Shown in pieces: positions 6,201 through 11,945 of a DNA stretch of 13,105 nt. The first letter of the stretch is position 1; every line of letters begins with the position of its first letter. This DNA is from an uncultured Candidatus Saccharibacteria bacterium. GTDB taxonomy: Bacteria; Patescibacteria; Saccharimonadia; Saccharimonadales; UBA6022. The translations under genes and the position numbers were made by a program. Location of the stretch: positions 1 to 13,105 of the forward strand of contig CAMLED010000019.1 in assembly GCA_946479115.1 (NCBI GenBank), given 5' to 3'. The notes under the pieces were generated by a model. The model saw only the letters and a program-made list of their open reading frames with translations, did not search any database and had not been told where the DNA came from.

Positions 6201-6569
6201 CTAACTGCCAATATTCAAGATATTACCGTCAGGATCTTTGAACCAGGCTGCCTTTTGGGGCCCGATCGTATATACATAGCCGTTAACATCCGCATCTGGA
6301 ATGTCATATTGCTCGAATATGACCCCTTTTGCCTGTAGATCCTCGACCATTTGTTCGATGTTTTCAACGTCCCATGCGGCCGAGGTTGCTTGATTAGTAC
6401 CAGCTGATGGTGCTTGATAAACGAATACTTTACCCGTTCCGCTTTCGTACATGCAACCTGCGTCGTTTTCATCGACAAGATGTAGCCCTAAGGTGTCTTG
6501 ATAAAACTCTTTAGCCAGCTGCGAATCGCGTACGGCGATCGTAGCAAATACCGTTGAATCTCCTAACAT
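6201..6569 (-). CDS. VOC/glyoxalase-fold protein, probably without the usual metal site
   Basis: A 122-aa protein with the two beta-alpha-beta-beta-beta modules of the vicinal oxygen chelate (glyoxalase/bleomycin resistance) superfamily. Module one opens with TVFATIAVRDSQLAKEFYQDTLGL (residues 5-28). Module two spans about 62-120 and ends in AAWFKDPDGNILNIGS, the typical VOC C-terminal strand. Metal-binding members have His or Glu in the first strand of each module and a Glu in the DPDGN-x-xE strand. Here those places read T/I in the first strand, AAWDV in the second, and Asn in NILNIG, so a metal-dependent reaction is doubtful. The start is the ATG at 6569, with GGAGG six nt upstream; a longer frame upstream would cross the promoter. 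It could be a binding or resistance protein; substrate unknown. Confidence 0.85.
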   Translation of the reverse strand: MLGDSTVFATIAVRDSQLAKEFYQDTLGLHLVDENDAGCMYESGTGKVFVYQAPSAGTNQATSAAWDVENIEQMVEDLQAKGVIFEQYDIPDADVNGYVYTIGPQKAAWFKDPDGNILNIGS

Positions 6570-6593
6570 GATTGACCTCCTCTTTATGTACTT

Positions 6594-6599
6594 ATTATA
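6594..6599 (-). promoter_or_regulatory. -10 box (TATAAT) for the VOC gene
   Basis: The minus strand reads TATAAT 24 nt before the ATG, with AAAGAGGAGG between, giving a leader of about 17 nt. It is back to back with the plus-strand promoter at 6621-6649, so the 86-nt intergenic region is a divergent promoter. Confidence 0.5.
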
Positions 6600-6620
6600 G
6601 TCCTTATGGCTGTGAAGTAG

Positions 6621-6649
6621 TTGAGAATGTGCGGAAGTGGGTATATTAT
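6621..6649 (+). promoter_or_regulatory. Promoter TTGAGA-17-TATTAT ending 6 nt before a start codon
   Basis: The -35 TTGAGA (6621-6626) and -10 TATTAT (6644-6649) each match consensus at five of six positions with an ideal 17-nt spacer. The ATG of the downstream gene begins 6 nt later at 6656, preceded only by A and T. Transcription should start on the start codon itself. This is the best-supported leaderless start in the window because both hexamers are present. Confidence 0.65.
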
Positions 6650-6655
6650 AAAAAT

Positions 6656-6949
6656 ATGAGCAACACACCAAGCAAGCTGTGGTTCAAACGCCGCCGATAC
6701 GGTTGGGGCTGGACTCCTGTGACGTGGCAAGGCTGGCTGAGTGTGGTTATCTTTTTAGCAATCGTGGCGTCATGTGTCTTTACACTACCATTTAAACCAC
6801 ACGAGCCTACGAGTGGTCAGATTCTATTAGCCTTGATGTACATTGGCAGCGCGATCCTTATCCTCATTGGCGTATCTTATCTAAAAGGCCCATCACCGAA
6901 GTTTCGCTGGGGTAAGAAATCTACCGACAACCCTGACGAAGATTTGTAA
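6656..6949 (+). CDS. Small two-helix membrane protein
   Basis: A 97-aa protein. The N-terminus has a basic aromatic block (KLWFKRRRYGWGWTPVTWQGWL, about residues 7-28), then a membrane helix at about 27-46, a short loop (KPHEPTSG) and a second helix at about 55-76. The C-terminal tail is polar and mixed in charge. I recall similar YGWGWTP/TWQGWL proteins annotated as hypothetical in Patescibacteria and other bacteria; no function is known to me. The start at ATG 6656 is chosen because the promoter lies directly before it; the longer frame would read through the promoter. With the basic block at the N-terminus, that end is likely cytoplasmic. It starts the only plus-strand unit in the window. 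Confidence 0.8.
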   Translation: MSNTPSKLWFKRRRYGWGWTPVTWQGWLSVVIFLAIVASCVFTLPFKPHEPTSGQILLALMYIGSAILILIGVSYLKGPSPKFRWGKKSTDNPDEDL

Positions 6950-6961
6950 ACCTGGTATAGT
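6933..6961 (+). promoter_or_regulatory. Possible promoter CTGACG-17-TATAGT with extended -10
   Basis: Overlapping the end of the membrane-protein gene, CTGACG (6933-6938) and TGGTATAGT (6953-6961) are 17 nt apart. This gives the small ORF at 7000 its own leader of about 30 nt, in which AGGTG sits before the ATG. Confidence 0.45.
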
Positions 6962-6999
6962 ATACCTAACACCGAGACGACATGAAAGTGAGGTGTGTG

Positions 7000-7170
7000 A
7001 TGCCCGCAACTATACGGACAGGTCAAAGTGGCCAGTTAGATGGCCTAAATCCTCTCCCTGACGAAGTTGTCGAGAGTATTTGCAATGTTAATGCTCTCAG
7101 GACAGTACTTAGTTGGTACGGTATTTGTGATAAACCCGCAAAAGATCCGTCTGATTACTACACCATCTAA
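7000..7170 (+). CDS. Small ORF of 56 codons, unknown
   Basis: A short open frame from ATG 7000 to TAA 7170, 56 aa, beginning MPATIRTGQSGQLDG. An in-frame ATG at 6982 would add six residues, but GTGAGGTG lies a good distance before 7000. The sequence has two cysteines (in SICNV and GICDK), no membrane segment and a polar tail DPSDYYTI. A helix is likely at about 25-45 (LPDEVVESICNVNALRTVLSWYG). A promoter candidate lies upstream and a strong plus-strand terminator begins 21 nt after the stop, so the stretch is a complete transcription unit. It could be a small protein or a roughly 250-nt non-coding RNA that happens to hold an ORF. I do not recognise it. Confidence 0.5.
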   Translation: MPATIRTGQSGQLDGLNPLPDEVVESICNVNALRTVLSWYGICDKPAKDPSDYYTI

Positions 7171-7190
7171 CCCGTTCCACAGAAGTAAGA

Positions 7191-7219
7191 GCCTCGCTCC
7201 TTCACCGGAGCGGGCTTTT
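7191..7219 (+). terminator. Rho-independent terminator for the plus-strand unit
   Basis: GCC-T-CGCTCC pairs with GGAGCG-GGC around a TTCACC loop, with one bulged T, followed by TTTTGCTTT. It ends transcription of the small plus-strand genes just before they meet the rpsI operon head-on. Confidence 0.85.
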
Positions 7220-7231
7220 GCTTTATATAAC

Positions 7232-7260
7232 AAAAACTCCTCTGTAGTAGAGGAGTTTTT
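7232..7260 (-). terminator. Bidirectional terminator after rpsI
   Basis: AAAAACTCCTCT (7232-7243) and AGAGGAGTTTTT (7249-7260) form a perfect 12-bp stem with a 5-nt loop. The A and T runs on both sides make it work in either direction. On the minus strand it closes the infA-rpsI operon 15 nt after the rpsI stop; on the plus strand it backs up the terminator at 7191. Confidence 0.88.
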
Positions 7261-7275
7261 GAGTGTAAAGCGGTA

Positions 7276-7674
7276 TTAACGCTTTGAGTATTGTTCGCGC
7301 TTACGTGCACCACGAAGGCCGTACTTCTTGCGTTCTTTTTCGCGAGGATCGCGGCGCAGGAATTCAGCTTTCTTTAGTGTTGAACGTAGGTCAGCGTGAC
7401 CAACAGTTAGGGCTTTGGCGATAGCAAGTTTAATTGCATCAACCTGACCAGCAAGACCGCCACCTTTAACCTTGATTGTTACATCAAAATCTTTTTGTTT
7501 CGCAACAAGTGCGAGTGGGTCGGTGATTTCAGCCACCATAGTCTTGTTGTCTGAAAAATATTCAGCTGCTGGTTTGTCATTGATAGTCACATTACCCTTA
7601 CCAGCGTACAAACGTGCGCGGGCAGTAGCAGATTTGCGACGACCAAGACCGTAGAAGTATTTACCTTCAGCCAT
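7276..7674 (-). CDS. rpsI: 30S ribosomal protein S9
   Basis: A 132-aa S9 protein. The N-terminus YFYGLGRRKSATARARLYAG is the family signature, and the C-terminus LRRDPREKERKKYGLRGARKREQYSKR is the standard basic tail whose final Ser-Lys-Arg reaches the P-site tRNA in the 30S subunit. Length is normal. It is the last gene of the ribosomal operon, two nt after the rplM stop and just before a strong terminator. The pairing rplM-rpsI is conserved in most bacteria. Confidence 0.98.
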   Translation of the reverse strand: MAEGKYFYGLGRRKSATARARLYAGKGNVTINDKPAAEYFSDNKTMVAEITDPLALVAKQKDFDVTIKVKGGGLAGQVDAIKLAIAKALTVGHADLRSTLKKAEFLRRDPREKERKKYGLRGARKREQYSKR

Positions 7675-7676
7675 AA

Positions 7677-8120
7677 TTATTTAACCTCAACTTTCTCTGG
7701 AGTTTGTGCGGTGTGAGTGTGATCGCTACCAGCAAAAACGCGCAGACGAGCCATACGGTCAGCAGCCAATTTGTTCTTTGGCAACATGCCCTTTACGGCA
7801 GCTTCGATAATTCGTTCTGGGTACTTTTCACGGCGCTCACGTAGTGTTTCATCGTAAATACCACCTGGGAAACCACTGTGACGGTAGTAGACTTTGCCTT
7901 CTTCCTTGTCACCGGTAACAACAGTGTTCTTTGCGTTGATAACAACTACATAGTCACCACCATCCATGTGTGGGGTGTACGTAGGTTTGTATTTACCAAT
8001 TAGGTGCTTGGCGATAACTGTAGCGACGCGACCAAGTGGTGCTTCGCTGGCATCGATCAAGATCCAACGGCGAGAAATCTCGCTTGGTTTTTGTGAATAC
8101 GTTTTAGCATTAACTACCAT
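7677..8120 (-). CDS. rplM: 50S ribosomal protein L13
   Basis: A 147-aa L13. Family blocks are RRWILIDASEAPLGRVATVIAKHL (18-41), HMDGGDYVVVINA (51-63), YRHSGFPGG (79-87), and AAVKGMLPKNKLAADRMARLRVFAGSDHTH (107-136). L13 is an early assembly protein of the large subunit. Its ATG overlaps the rplQ stop by one base (TAATG), so translation is coupled. In many bacteria truA lies between rplQ and rplM; here it is absent. Confidence 0.98.
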   Translation of the reverse strand: MVVNAKTYSQKPSEISRRWILIDASEAPLGRVATVIAKHLIGKYKPTYTPHMDGGDYVVVINAKNTVVTGDKEEGKVYYRHSGFPGGIYDETLRERREKYPERIIEAAVKGMLPKNKLAADRMARLRVFAGSDHTHTAQTPEKVEVK

Positions 8121-8512
8121 TACGCTTTCACCTCCTCTTTAGGCGCAGCTTTCAGTTCGTCAACAAACTCAATTGTTGCCATCTGAGCGCCATCACCAAC
8201 ACGGAGACGTGTGCGCTGAACGCGTACGTGACCGCTGGTGCGACCTGTTAGCTGAGGTGCAATTTCGTCAACTAGTTTGAATGCAGCTGCCTGTGTAGAC
8301 AATGCGGCAATCACTTGGCGACGGTTATGCAAATCACCTTTTTTAGCTTTTGTAATAATCTTTTCAATGTAACGCACTAGCTCTTTTGCCTTTGGCAACG
8401 TCGTCTCGATCTTGTGGTGCAAGACAAGGCTGGTTGCAAGGCCCTTGAGCAATGCGCGGCGCTGATCGCGTTCGCGACCGAATTTGCGCCCTTTGTATCC
8501 GTGTCGATGCAT
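8120..8512 (-). CDS. rplQ: 50S ribosomal protein L17
   Basis: A 130-aa L17. The N-terminal signature MHRHGYKGRKFGRERDQRRALLKGLATSL (1-29) and TTLPKAKELV (38-47) are clear, and the C-terminus has a short acidic/basic tail (APKEEVKA). It starts one base inside the rpoA stop codon (TAATG) and itself ends in a TAATG overlap with rplM, so all three are translated in series. Confidence 0.98.
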   Translation of the reverse strand: MHRHGYKGRKFGRERDQRRALLKGLATSLVLHHKIETTLPKAKELVRYIEKIITKAKKGDLHNRRQVIAALSTQAAAFKLVDEIAPQLTGRTSGHVRVQRTRLRVGDGAQMATIEFVDELKAAPKEEVKA

Positions 8513-9435
8513 TAGAGTTCAAGCTCCGCTAGTTTATCTTTTACTTCATCAAGTGCTTTAGAACCAAAGCCCTTTAGTTCGCGCAAATCTTGTTCGCTAA
8601 GTGTCACGAGGTCGTGAACTGTACGAATGTCATTGTTGATAAGCGCGTTTGCTGTACGAGCAGTCAAATTAAGCTCTTCAATTGAAGTGTTTAATTCGCT
8701 TACTTCGTCTTCGTTTGTCTGACCAAGTGCAGGTGCAGATTCAACAGTTGTCGAGCCAGCAAGTGCAGTGTATTGGTTAACAAGAACAGCAGCTGCTTCT
8801 TCGAAAGCTTCACGTGGTGACAATGTGCCATCAGTATCAACTGTCAAAAGAAGTTTATCGAGGTTAGTTTCTTGACCAACACGTGTGCTGTCAACTTTGT
8901 AACGTACACGTAGTACTGGGCTGAATACAGCATCAAGTGCAATCATATCGCTGTGCAAACGATCTTCGCTTGACTCTTCGATAGTGCGGTAACCGCGGCC
9001 AGCTTCAACTACCAAGTCAATCAATACTGATTTCTTTGGATCGTCGATAGTCGCAATAACCTGATTTTTGTTGATGACTTCAACGTCAGCAGTTGTTTTG
9101 ATATCACCGGCAGTGATAACACCTGCGCCTTTTTTCTCAAGGCGTAGTTCAACAGGCTGGTCGCTGTGTACTTTTAGACGTACGTTTTTAAGGTTAAGCA
9201 TGATGTCAACAACATCTTCTTTAACACCAGCAACGGTGGTAAATTCGTGTGTTGCACCTTCGATGCGGAAAGCAACGATTGCAGCGCCTTCGATGCTAGA
9301 AAGCAAAACGCGGCGAAGGCTGTTTCCAAGGGTGTTACCGTAGCCAGCGTGCAATGGTTCGATAACGAACGTTGCGCTAGTTGCGCTGTGCTCATCGATG
9401 CTCGCAAGTGCTGGGTTATGAATTACTTTTGTCAT
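8512..9435 (-). CDS. rpoA: RNA polymerase alpha subunit
   Basis: A 307-aa alpha subunit. The N-terminal dimerisation domain has FVIEPLHAGYGNTLGNSLRRVLLSSIEGAAI (23-53), the core that nucleates alpha dimer and then beta and beta-prime assembly. The insert domain follows. The C-terminal domain (about 245-307) has the helix-hairpin-helix block NALINNDIRTVHDLVTLSEQDLRELKGFGSKAL that binds UP-element DNA and activators. An acidic linker (TNEDEVSELN) separates them. The start has AAGGAGAG upstream in a 19-nt gap after rpsD, a strong site suited to high expression. All domains appear intact. Confidence 0.98.
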   Translation of the reverse strand: MTKVIHNPALASIDEHSATSATFVIEPLHAGYGNTLGNSLRRVLLSSIEGAAIVAFRIEGATHEFTTVAGVKEDVVDIMLNLKNVRLKVHSDQPVELRLEKKGAGVITAGDIKTTADVEVINKNQVIATIDDPKKSVLIDLVVEAGRGYRTIEESSEDRLHSDMIALDAVFSPVLRVRYKVDSTRVGQETNLDKLLLTVDTDGTLSPREAFEEAAAVLVNQYTALAGSTTVESAPALGQTNEDEVSELNTSIEELNLTARTANALINNDIRTVHDLVTLSEQDLRELKGFGSKALDEVKDKLAELEL

Positions 9436-9454
9436 TTGTTTCTCTCCTTACCCT

Positions 9455-10081
9455 TTAACGTGAGTAGTACTCAACGATTAGCTGCTCATTAATTTCGGCT
9501 TCTGCTTCTTCACGCTTAGGAAGACCAGTAACATCGATTTTCAGTTTCTTCACATCGCTTTTTAACCAGCTAAGTGGAGCTTGGACCGAGTCATTAACAA
9601 CGTTATCAATCTGAGTAAAGTAACCAGATTTAGTGCTTTTTGGACGTACGACGATCTCATCACCAGCTTTTAGGCGGATTGATGGGATGTCAACGCGACG
9701 ACCGTTCAACATAAAGTGACCGTGGCCAACTAATTGACGAGCAGCACGACGGCTAGTAGCAAAACCAGCGCGGTATACAGCGTTATCGAGGCGTAGTTCT
9801 AGGAACTGCAAGAGCAACTCACCAGGAAGGATACCTGCACCACTTGCGCGGTCGGCTTCGTTCATTAGGCGTGCGAATTGCTTTTCAAGAAGACCGTAAG
9901 TACGGCGAACTTTCTGCTTTTCACGGAGTTGGATTGCGTAAAGGCTTTGTTTGCCCTGGCGACCATGAGCGTGCTGACCTGGAATACCAGATTTTTTAGC
10001 CATGATCTTGTGCGCCTTTGGATGAAGGGCGTAGCCTTCGCGGCGGCTTTGTTTGACAATTGGAGAAGTATCTCGTGCCAT
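9455..10081 (-). CDS. rpsD: 30S ribosomal protein S4
   Basis: A 208-aa S4, a primary 16S rRNA binder that starts small-subunit assembly and often represses its own operon. The start is ATG 10081 (MARDTSPIVKQSRREG), one base after the rpsK stop region and after GAAGGGC; an upstream start would overlap rpsK. Residues 42-60 carry GRQGKQSLYAIQLREKQKV. The S4 RNA-binding domain is at about 95-158 (LELRLDNAVYRAGFATSRRAARQLVGHGHFMLNG). The N-terminal region has no cysteine at all, so the zinc site seen in some S4 proteins is missing. The C-terminus EQLIVEYYSR is typical. Confidence 0.98.
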   Translation of the reverse strand: MARDTSPIVKQSRREGYALHPKAHKIMAKKSGIPGQHAHGRQGKQSLYAIQLREKQKVRRTYGLLEKQFARLMNEADRASGAGILPGELLLQFLELRLDNAVYRAGFATSRRAARQLVGHGHFMLNGRRVDIPSIRLKAGDEIVVRPKSTKSGYFTQIDNVVNDSVQAPLSWLKSDVKKLKIDVTGLPKREEAEAEINEQLIVEYYSR

Positions 10082-10082
10082 A

Positions 10083-10475
10083 TTAAGCCCTTCGTGCCTT
10101 TCGAGGACGAACGCCACCATGAGGTACGCCAGTCACATCTTTAATACTATCAACGGTAATTTCAAAACCACCGAGTGCGCGGACTGCAGCATCACGGCCC
10201 AGACCTACGCCCTTGATAAAGACATCGACAGCGCTTAGGCCATATTGACCCTTAACTGCTTCTGCGGCTTTCTCAGCGGCTACCTGTGCAGCGTATGCAG
10301 TGCCCTTTTTGCTTCCACGGAAGCCACAAGCGCCTGCACTTGCTGCTGCAAGTACGTTACCTTTTTTATCTGTGAACGTAATAATCGTGTTATTAAACGT
10401 TGCTTGAACATGCAGCTGACCAGAAGGAACTGATCGGCGCTGCTTCTTACGAGTTGTCGTTTTTGCATCTGCCAT
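10083..10475 (-). CDS. rpsK: 30S ribosomal protein S11
   Basis: A 130-aa S11 of the platform of the 30S subunit. Signature blocks include HVQATFNNTIITFTDKKGNVLA (22-43), SAGACGFRGSKKGTAYAAQVAAE and GVGLGRDAAVRAL, and the C-terminus TGVPHGGVRPRKARRA is the expected RNA-binding tail. It follows rpsM by 15 nt with AAAGGA upstream and is followed one base later by rpsD. Confidence 0.98.
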   Translation of the reverse strand: MADAKTTTRKKQRRSVPSGQLHVQATFNNTIITFTDKKGNVLAAASAGACGFRGSKKGTAYAAQVAAEKAAEAVKGQYGLSAVDVFIKGVGLGRDAAVRALGGFEITVDSIKDVTGVPHGGVRPRKARRA

Positions 10476-10490
10476 AATCTATATTCCTTT

Positions 10491-10877
10491 CTACGTCTTA
10501 GACGCTGCCTTCTTTTGTGTACCGCCCACAGCCACTGATTTACCCTTACGAGTTCGTGCGTTCGTACGGGTACGTTGACCGTTTACTGGAAGTCCTGCTT
10601 TGTGTCGCAATCCGCGATACGCATTCACATCCTTCAGACGCTTAATGTTATTTGTTACCAAGCGCTGTAGGTCGCCTTCGACGTGATAATCGGTATCGAT
10701 AATCTCGCGAATACGTTGTTCTTCAGCCTCGGTGAGATCTTTCACCCGAGTGGTCGGCTCAACTTTAGCCGCCGCAAGGATGGTCGATGCGAAGTGTGGA
10801 CCAATGCCGTATACATACGTCAATGCGATCTGCACTTGCTTTTCTGATGGGATTACAATCCCAGCAATTCGAGCCAT
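10491..10877 (-). CDS. rpsM: 30S ribosomal protein S13
   Basis: A 128-aa S13 of the 30S head, contacting tRNA and the A-site finger. The N-terminus [26 protein letters not shown] and the C-terminal block [26 protein letters not shown] are diagnostic. It begins two nt after the rpmJ stop, with the Shine-Dalgarno AGGCAGGG lying inside the end of rpmJ. The lysine-rich tail (QKKAASKT) is normal. Confidence 0.98.
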   Translation of the reverse strand: MARIAGIVIPSEKQVQIALTYVYGIGPHFASTILAAAKVEPTTRVKDLTEAEEQRIREIIDTDYHVEGDLQRLVTNNIKRLKDVNAYRGLRHKAGLPVNGQRTRTNARTRKGKSVAVGGTQKKAASKT

Positions 10878-10879
10878 GC

Positions 10880-10996
10880 TTAACCCTGCCTTTGCTTATT
10901 ACGTTTCTTTAGTTTATTGATGACATATAGTTTACCTTTACGGCGAACCAGTTGGTCATCAGGACTGATTTTTTTGACACTCGCACGAACTTTCAT
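10880..10996 (-). CDS. rpmJ: 50S ribosomal protein L36, cysteine-free form
   Basis: A 38-aa L36 ([20 protein letters not shown] to NKQRQG). The start MKVRASVKK and end KQRQG are the family's conserved ends and the length is right. Standard L36 is a zinc ribbon with C-x2-C, C and H ligands. Here the first pair is replaced by SPDD and the second half (LKKRNK) has no Cys or His, so it is the zinc-independent C-minus form. It sits in the usual infA-rpmJ-rpsM order, 31 nt after infA. GGAG is 13-16 nt before the ATG, rather far, so initiation may be weak or coupled. Confidence 0.96.
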   Translation of the reverse strand: MKVRASVKKISPDDQLVRRKGKLYVINKLKKRNKQRQG

Positions 10997-11027
10997 GAGC
11001 GCTACAAACTCCAGTTTTCCTTTAAAT

Positions 11028-11252
11028 TTAATCTCTCATGCGGAAACTGATTCTGCCCTTAGTAAGATCGTAAGGGGTCAACTCAACTTCCACATTATCG
11101 CCTGGTACAAGTCGGATATAGTGCTTGCGCATTTTACCTGAAATGTGGGCAATAATCGTATGGCCATTCTCAAGTTCCACCTTAAATTGAGTATTAGGCA
11201 GTGCTTCCACTACCTTTCCTTGCAATTTAATTACTTCCTTTTGACTAGCCAT
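11028..11252 (-). CDS. infA: Translation initiation factor IF-1
   Basis: A 74-aa IF-1, an OB-fold protein that occupies the ribosomal A site during initiation. Signature stretches are [27 protein letters not shown] (5-31), [39 protein letters not shown] (33-71). It is the first gene of the ribosomal operon here; the secY-adk-map genes that often precede it are not in the window. No Shine-Dalgarno sequence lies before the ATG. Two promoters precede it, the nearer giving a leader of only about 8 nt. Confidence 0.97.
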   Translation of the reverse strand: MASQKEVIKLQGKVVEALPNTQFKVELENGHTIIAHISGKMRKHYIRLVPGDNVEVELTPYDLTKGRISFRMRD

Positions 11253-11267
11253 AAGTTACAGTAGTAG

Positions 11268-11296
11268 ATTATACACCAAACTAGGGCGTGCGTAAA
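11268..11296 (-). promoter_or_regulatory. infA: Proximal infA promoter (TTTACG-17-TATAAT)
   Basis: On the minus strand the -35 TTTACG (11291-11296) and perfect -10 TATAAT (11268-11273) are 17 nt apart. The -10 ends 15 nt before the infA ATG, so the leader would be about 8 nt and has no Shine-Dalgarno sequence. Confidence 0.65.
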
Positions 11297-11344
11297 GCAC
11301 TTTTAGATATATTCCGTATAAGCGCAAGCTGATAGGAACGTCTG

Positions 11345-11356
11345 AATAGTACTATT
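11345..11356. repeat. 12-bp palindrome overlapping the distal infA promoter
   Basis: AATAGTACTATT is a perfect palindrome that covers the last bases of the distal -10 box and the expected start site. A dimeric regulator could bind here, but no second copy was found in the window. Confidence 0.5.
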
Positions 11357-11381
11357 GTATCGAATCGTGCATATTCGTCAA
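11354..11381 (-). promoter_or_regulatory. infA: Distal infA promoter (TTGACG-16-TACAAT)
   Basis: On the minus strand the -35 TTGACG (11376-11381) matches five of six and the -10 TACAAT (11354-11359) five of six, 16 nt apart. It lies 14 nt after the T-tract of the preceding terminator and gives a leader of about 95 nt before infA. It is probably the main promoter of the ribosomal operon. Confidence 0.7.
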
Positions 11382-11400
11382 GTTAATTGTACTACCCGTG

Positions 11401-11454
11401 AAAAATTAAAAAGGGTTGCACGGGAGCGGTAATTAAACCATTCCCGTGCAACCC
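11401..11454 (-). terminator. Strong Rho-independent terminator of the 181/152-aa operon
   Basis: GGGTTGCACGGGA (11413-11425) and TCCCGTGCAACCC (11442-11454) form a perfect 13-bp stem, with inner GGT/ACC pairing. On the minus strand it is followed by TTTTTAATTTTT. It starts 12 nt after the stop at 11466 and separates this operon from infA. Confidence 0.92.
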
Positions 11455-11465
11455 CGTAAACAGAG

Positions 11466-11924
11466 TTAGATGTATTTAGGACGCATGCGTACACTGTTGA
11501 TGATGACCTCTTTCTTATCAAGGTCACACCTCAGAGTGAACGAGTATCCTAGCGAATGCACACGCATCATCGTTGCGATTCGATAATCCATCAGCTTAAT
11601 GCGCTTATTGTGCAAGGTCACAACTACAAAAGTGTCCTCGATAGTGCCGATTACCGCGCCAACAAGCCATTGCTCGAGTGTCTGTTCAGTTTCGTGATGG
11701 ATGCGCGACATAAAATGATCGCTCGCAAATTGTCGCGTACACTGTGACAGGATTGTATTACACCTATCAAAGTATTCTTGAATCGCAGCGTAGCGAAGCT
11801 CTCGCTTGATTATGCAGAAGAAAGTGATCAGCTTCCGTACGGCCGCCTGCCGGTCTTCCTCTGGCGCGTACTTATCCGATGCAATTTCGGTTGCTTGGAT
11901 TAGATCTTCGGCCATAGTTATCAT
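11466..11924 (-). CDS. Unknown 152-aa protein, second gene of a two-gene operon
   Basis: A 152-aa protein I do not recognise. Residues 5-88 look helical (AEDLIQATEIASDKY, RQAAVRKLITFFCIIKRELRYAAIQEYFDRC, ETEQTLEQWL), with cysteines at 37, 55, 62 and 133. Residues 90-148 look like five short beta strands (GAVIGTIEDTFVVVTLHNKRIKLMDYR, then YSFTLRCDLDKKEVIINSVRM), possibly a small barrel. There is no signal peptide or full membrane helix. A strong Shine-Dalgarno sequence (AGGGGGTG) precedes ATG 11924; an ATG three codons later is an alternative. It follows the 181-aa gene by 21 nt and ends at a strong terminator, so the two are co-transcribed. No known domain can be assigned by eye. Confidence 0.8.
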   Translation of the reverse strand: MITMAEDLIQATEIASDKYAPEEDRQAAVRKLITFFCIIKRELRYAAIQEYFDRCNTILSQCTRQFASDHFMSRIHHETEQTLEQWLVGAVIGTIEDTFVVVTLHNKRIKLMDYRIATMMRVHSLGYSFTLRCDLDKKEVIINSVRMRPKYI

Positions 11925-11945
11925 TTTTCACCCCCTGAAGGTTGT

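Noticed and set aside
10545..10580. CGTACG-like repeats suggesting a binding site
   Set aside because: They fall in the Arg/Thr-rich codons of the rpsM C-terminal tail and are explained by the protein sequence.
11282..11344. Possible tRNA or riboswitch in the infA leader
   Set aside because: No cloverleaf, T-loop or known riboswitch core was found; only short 4-bp stems are possible.
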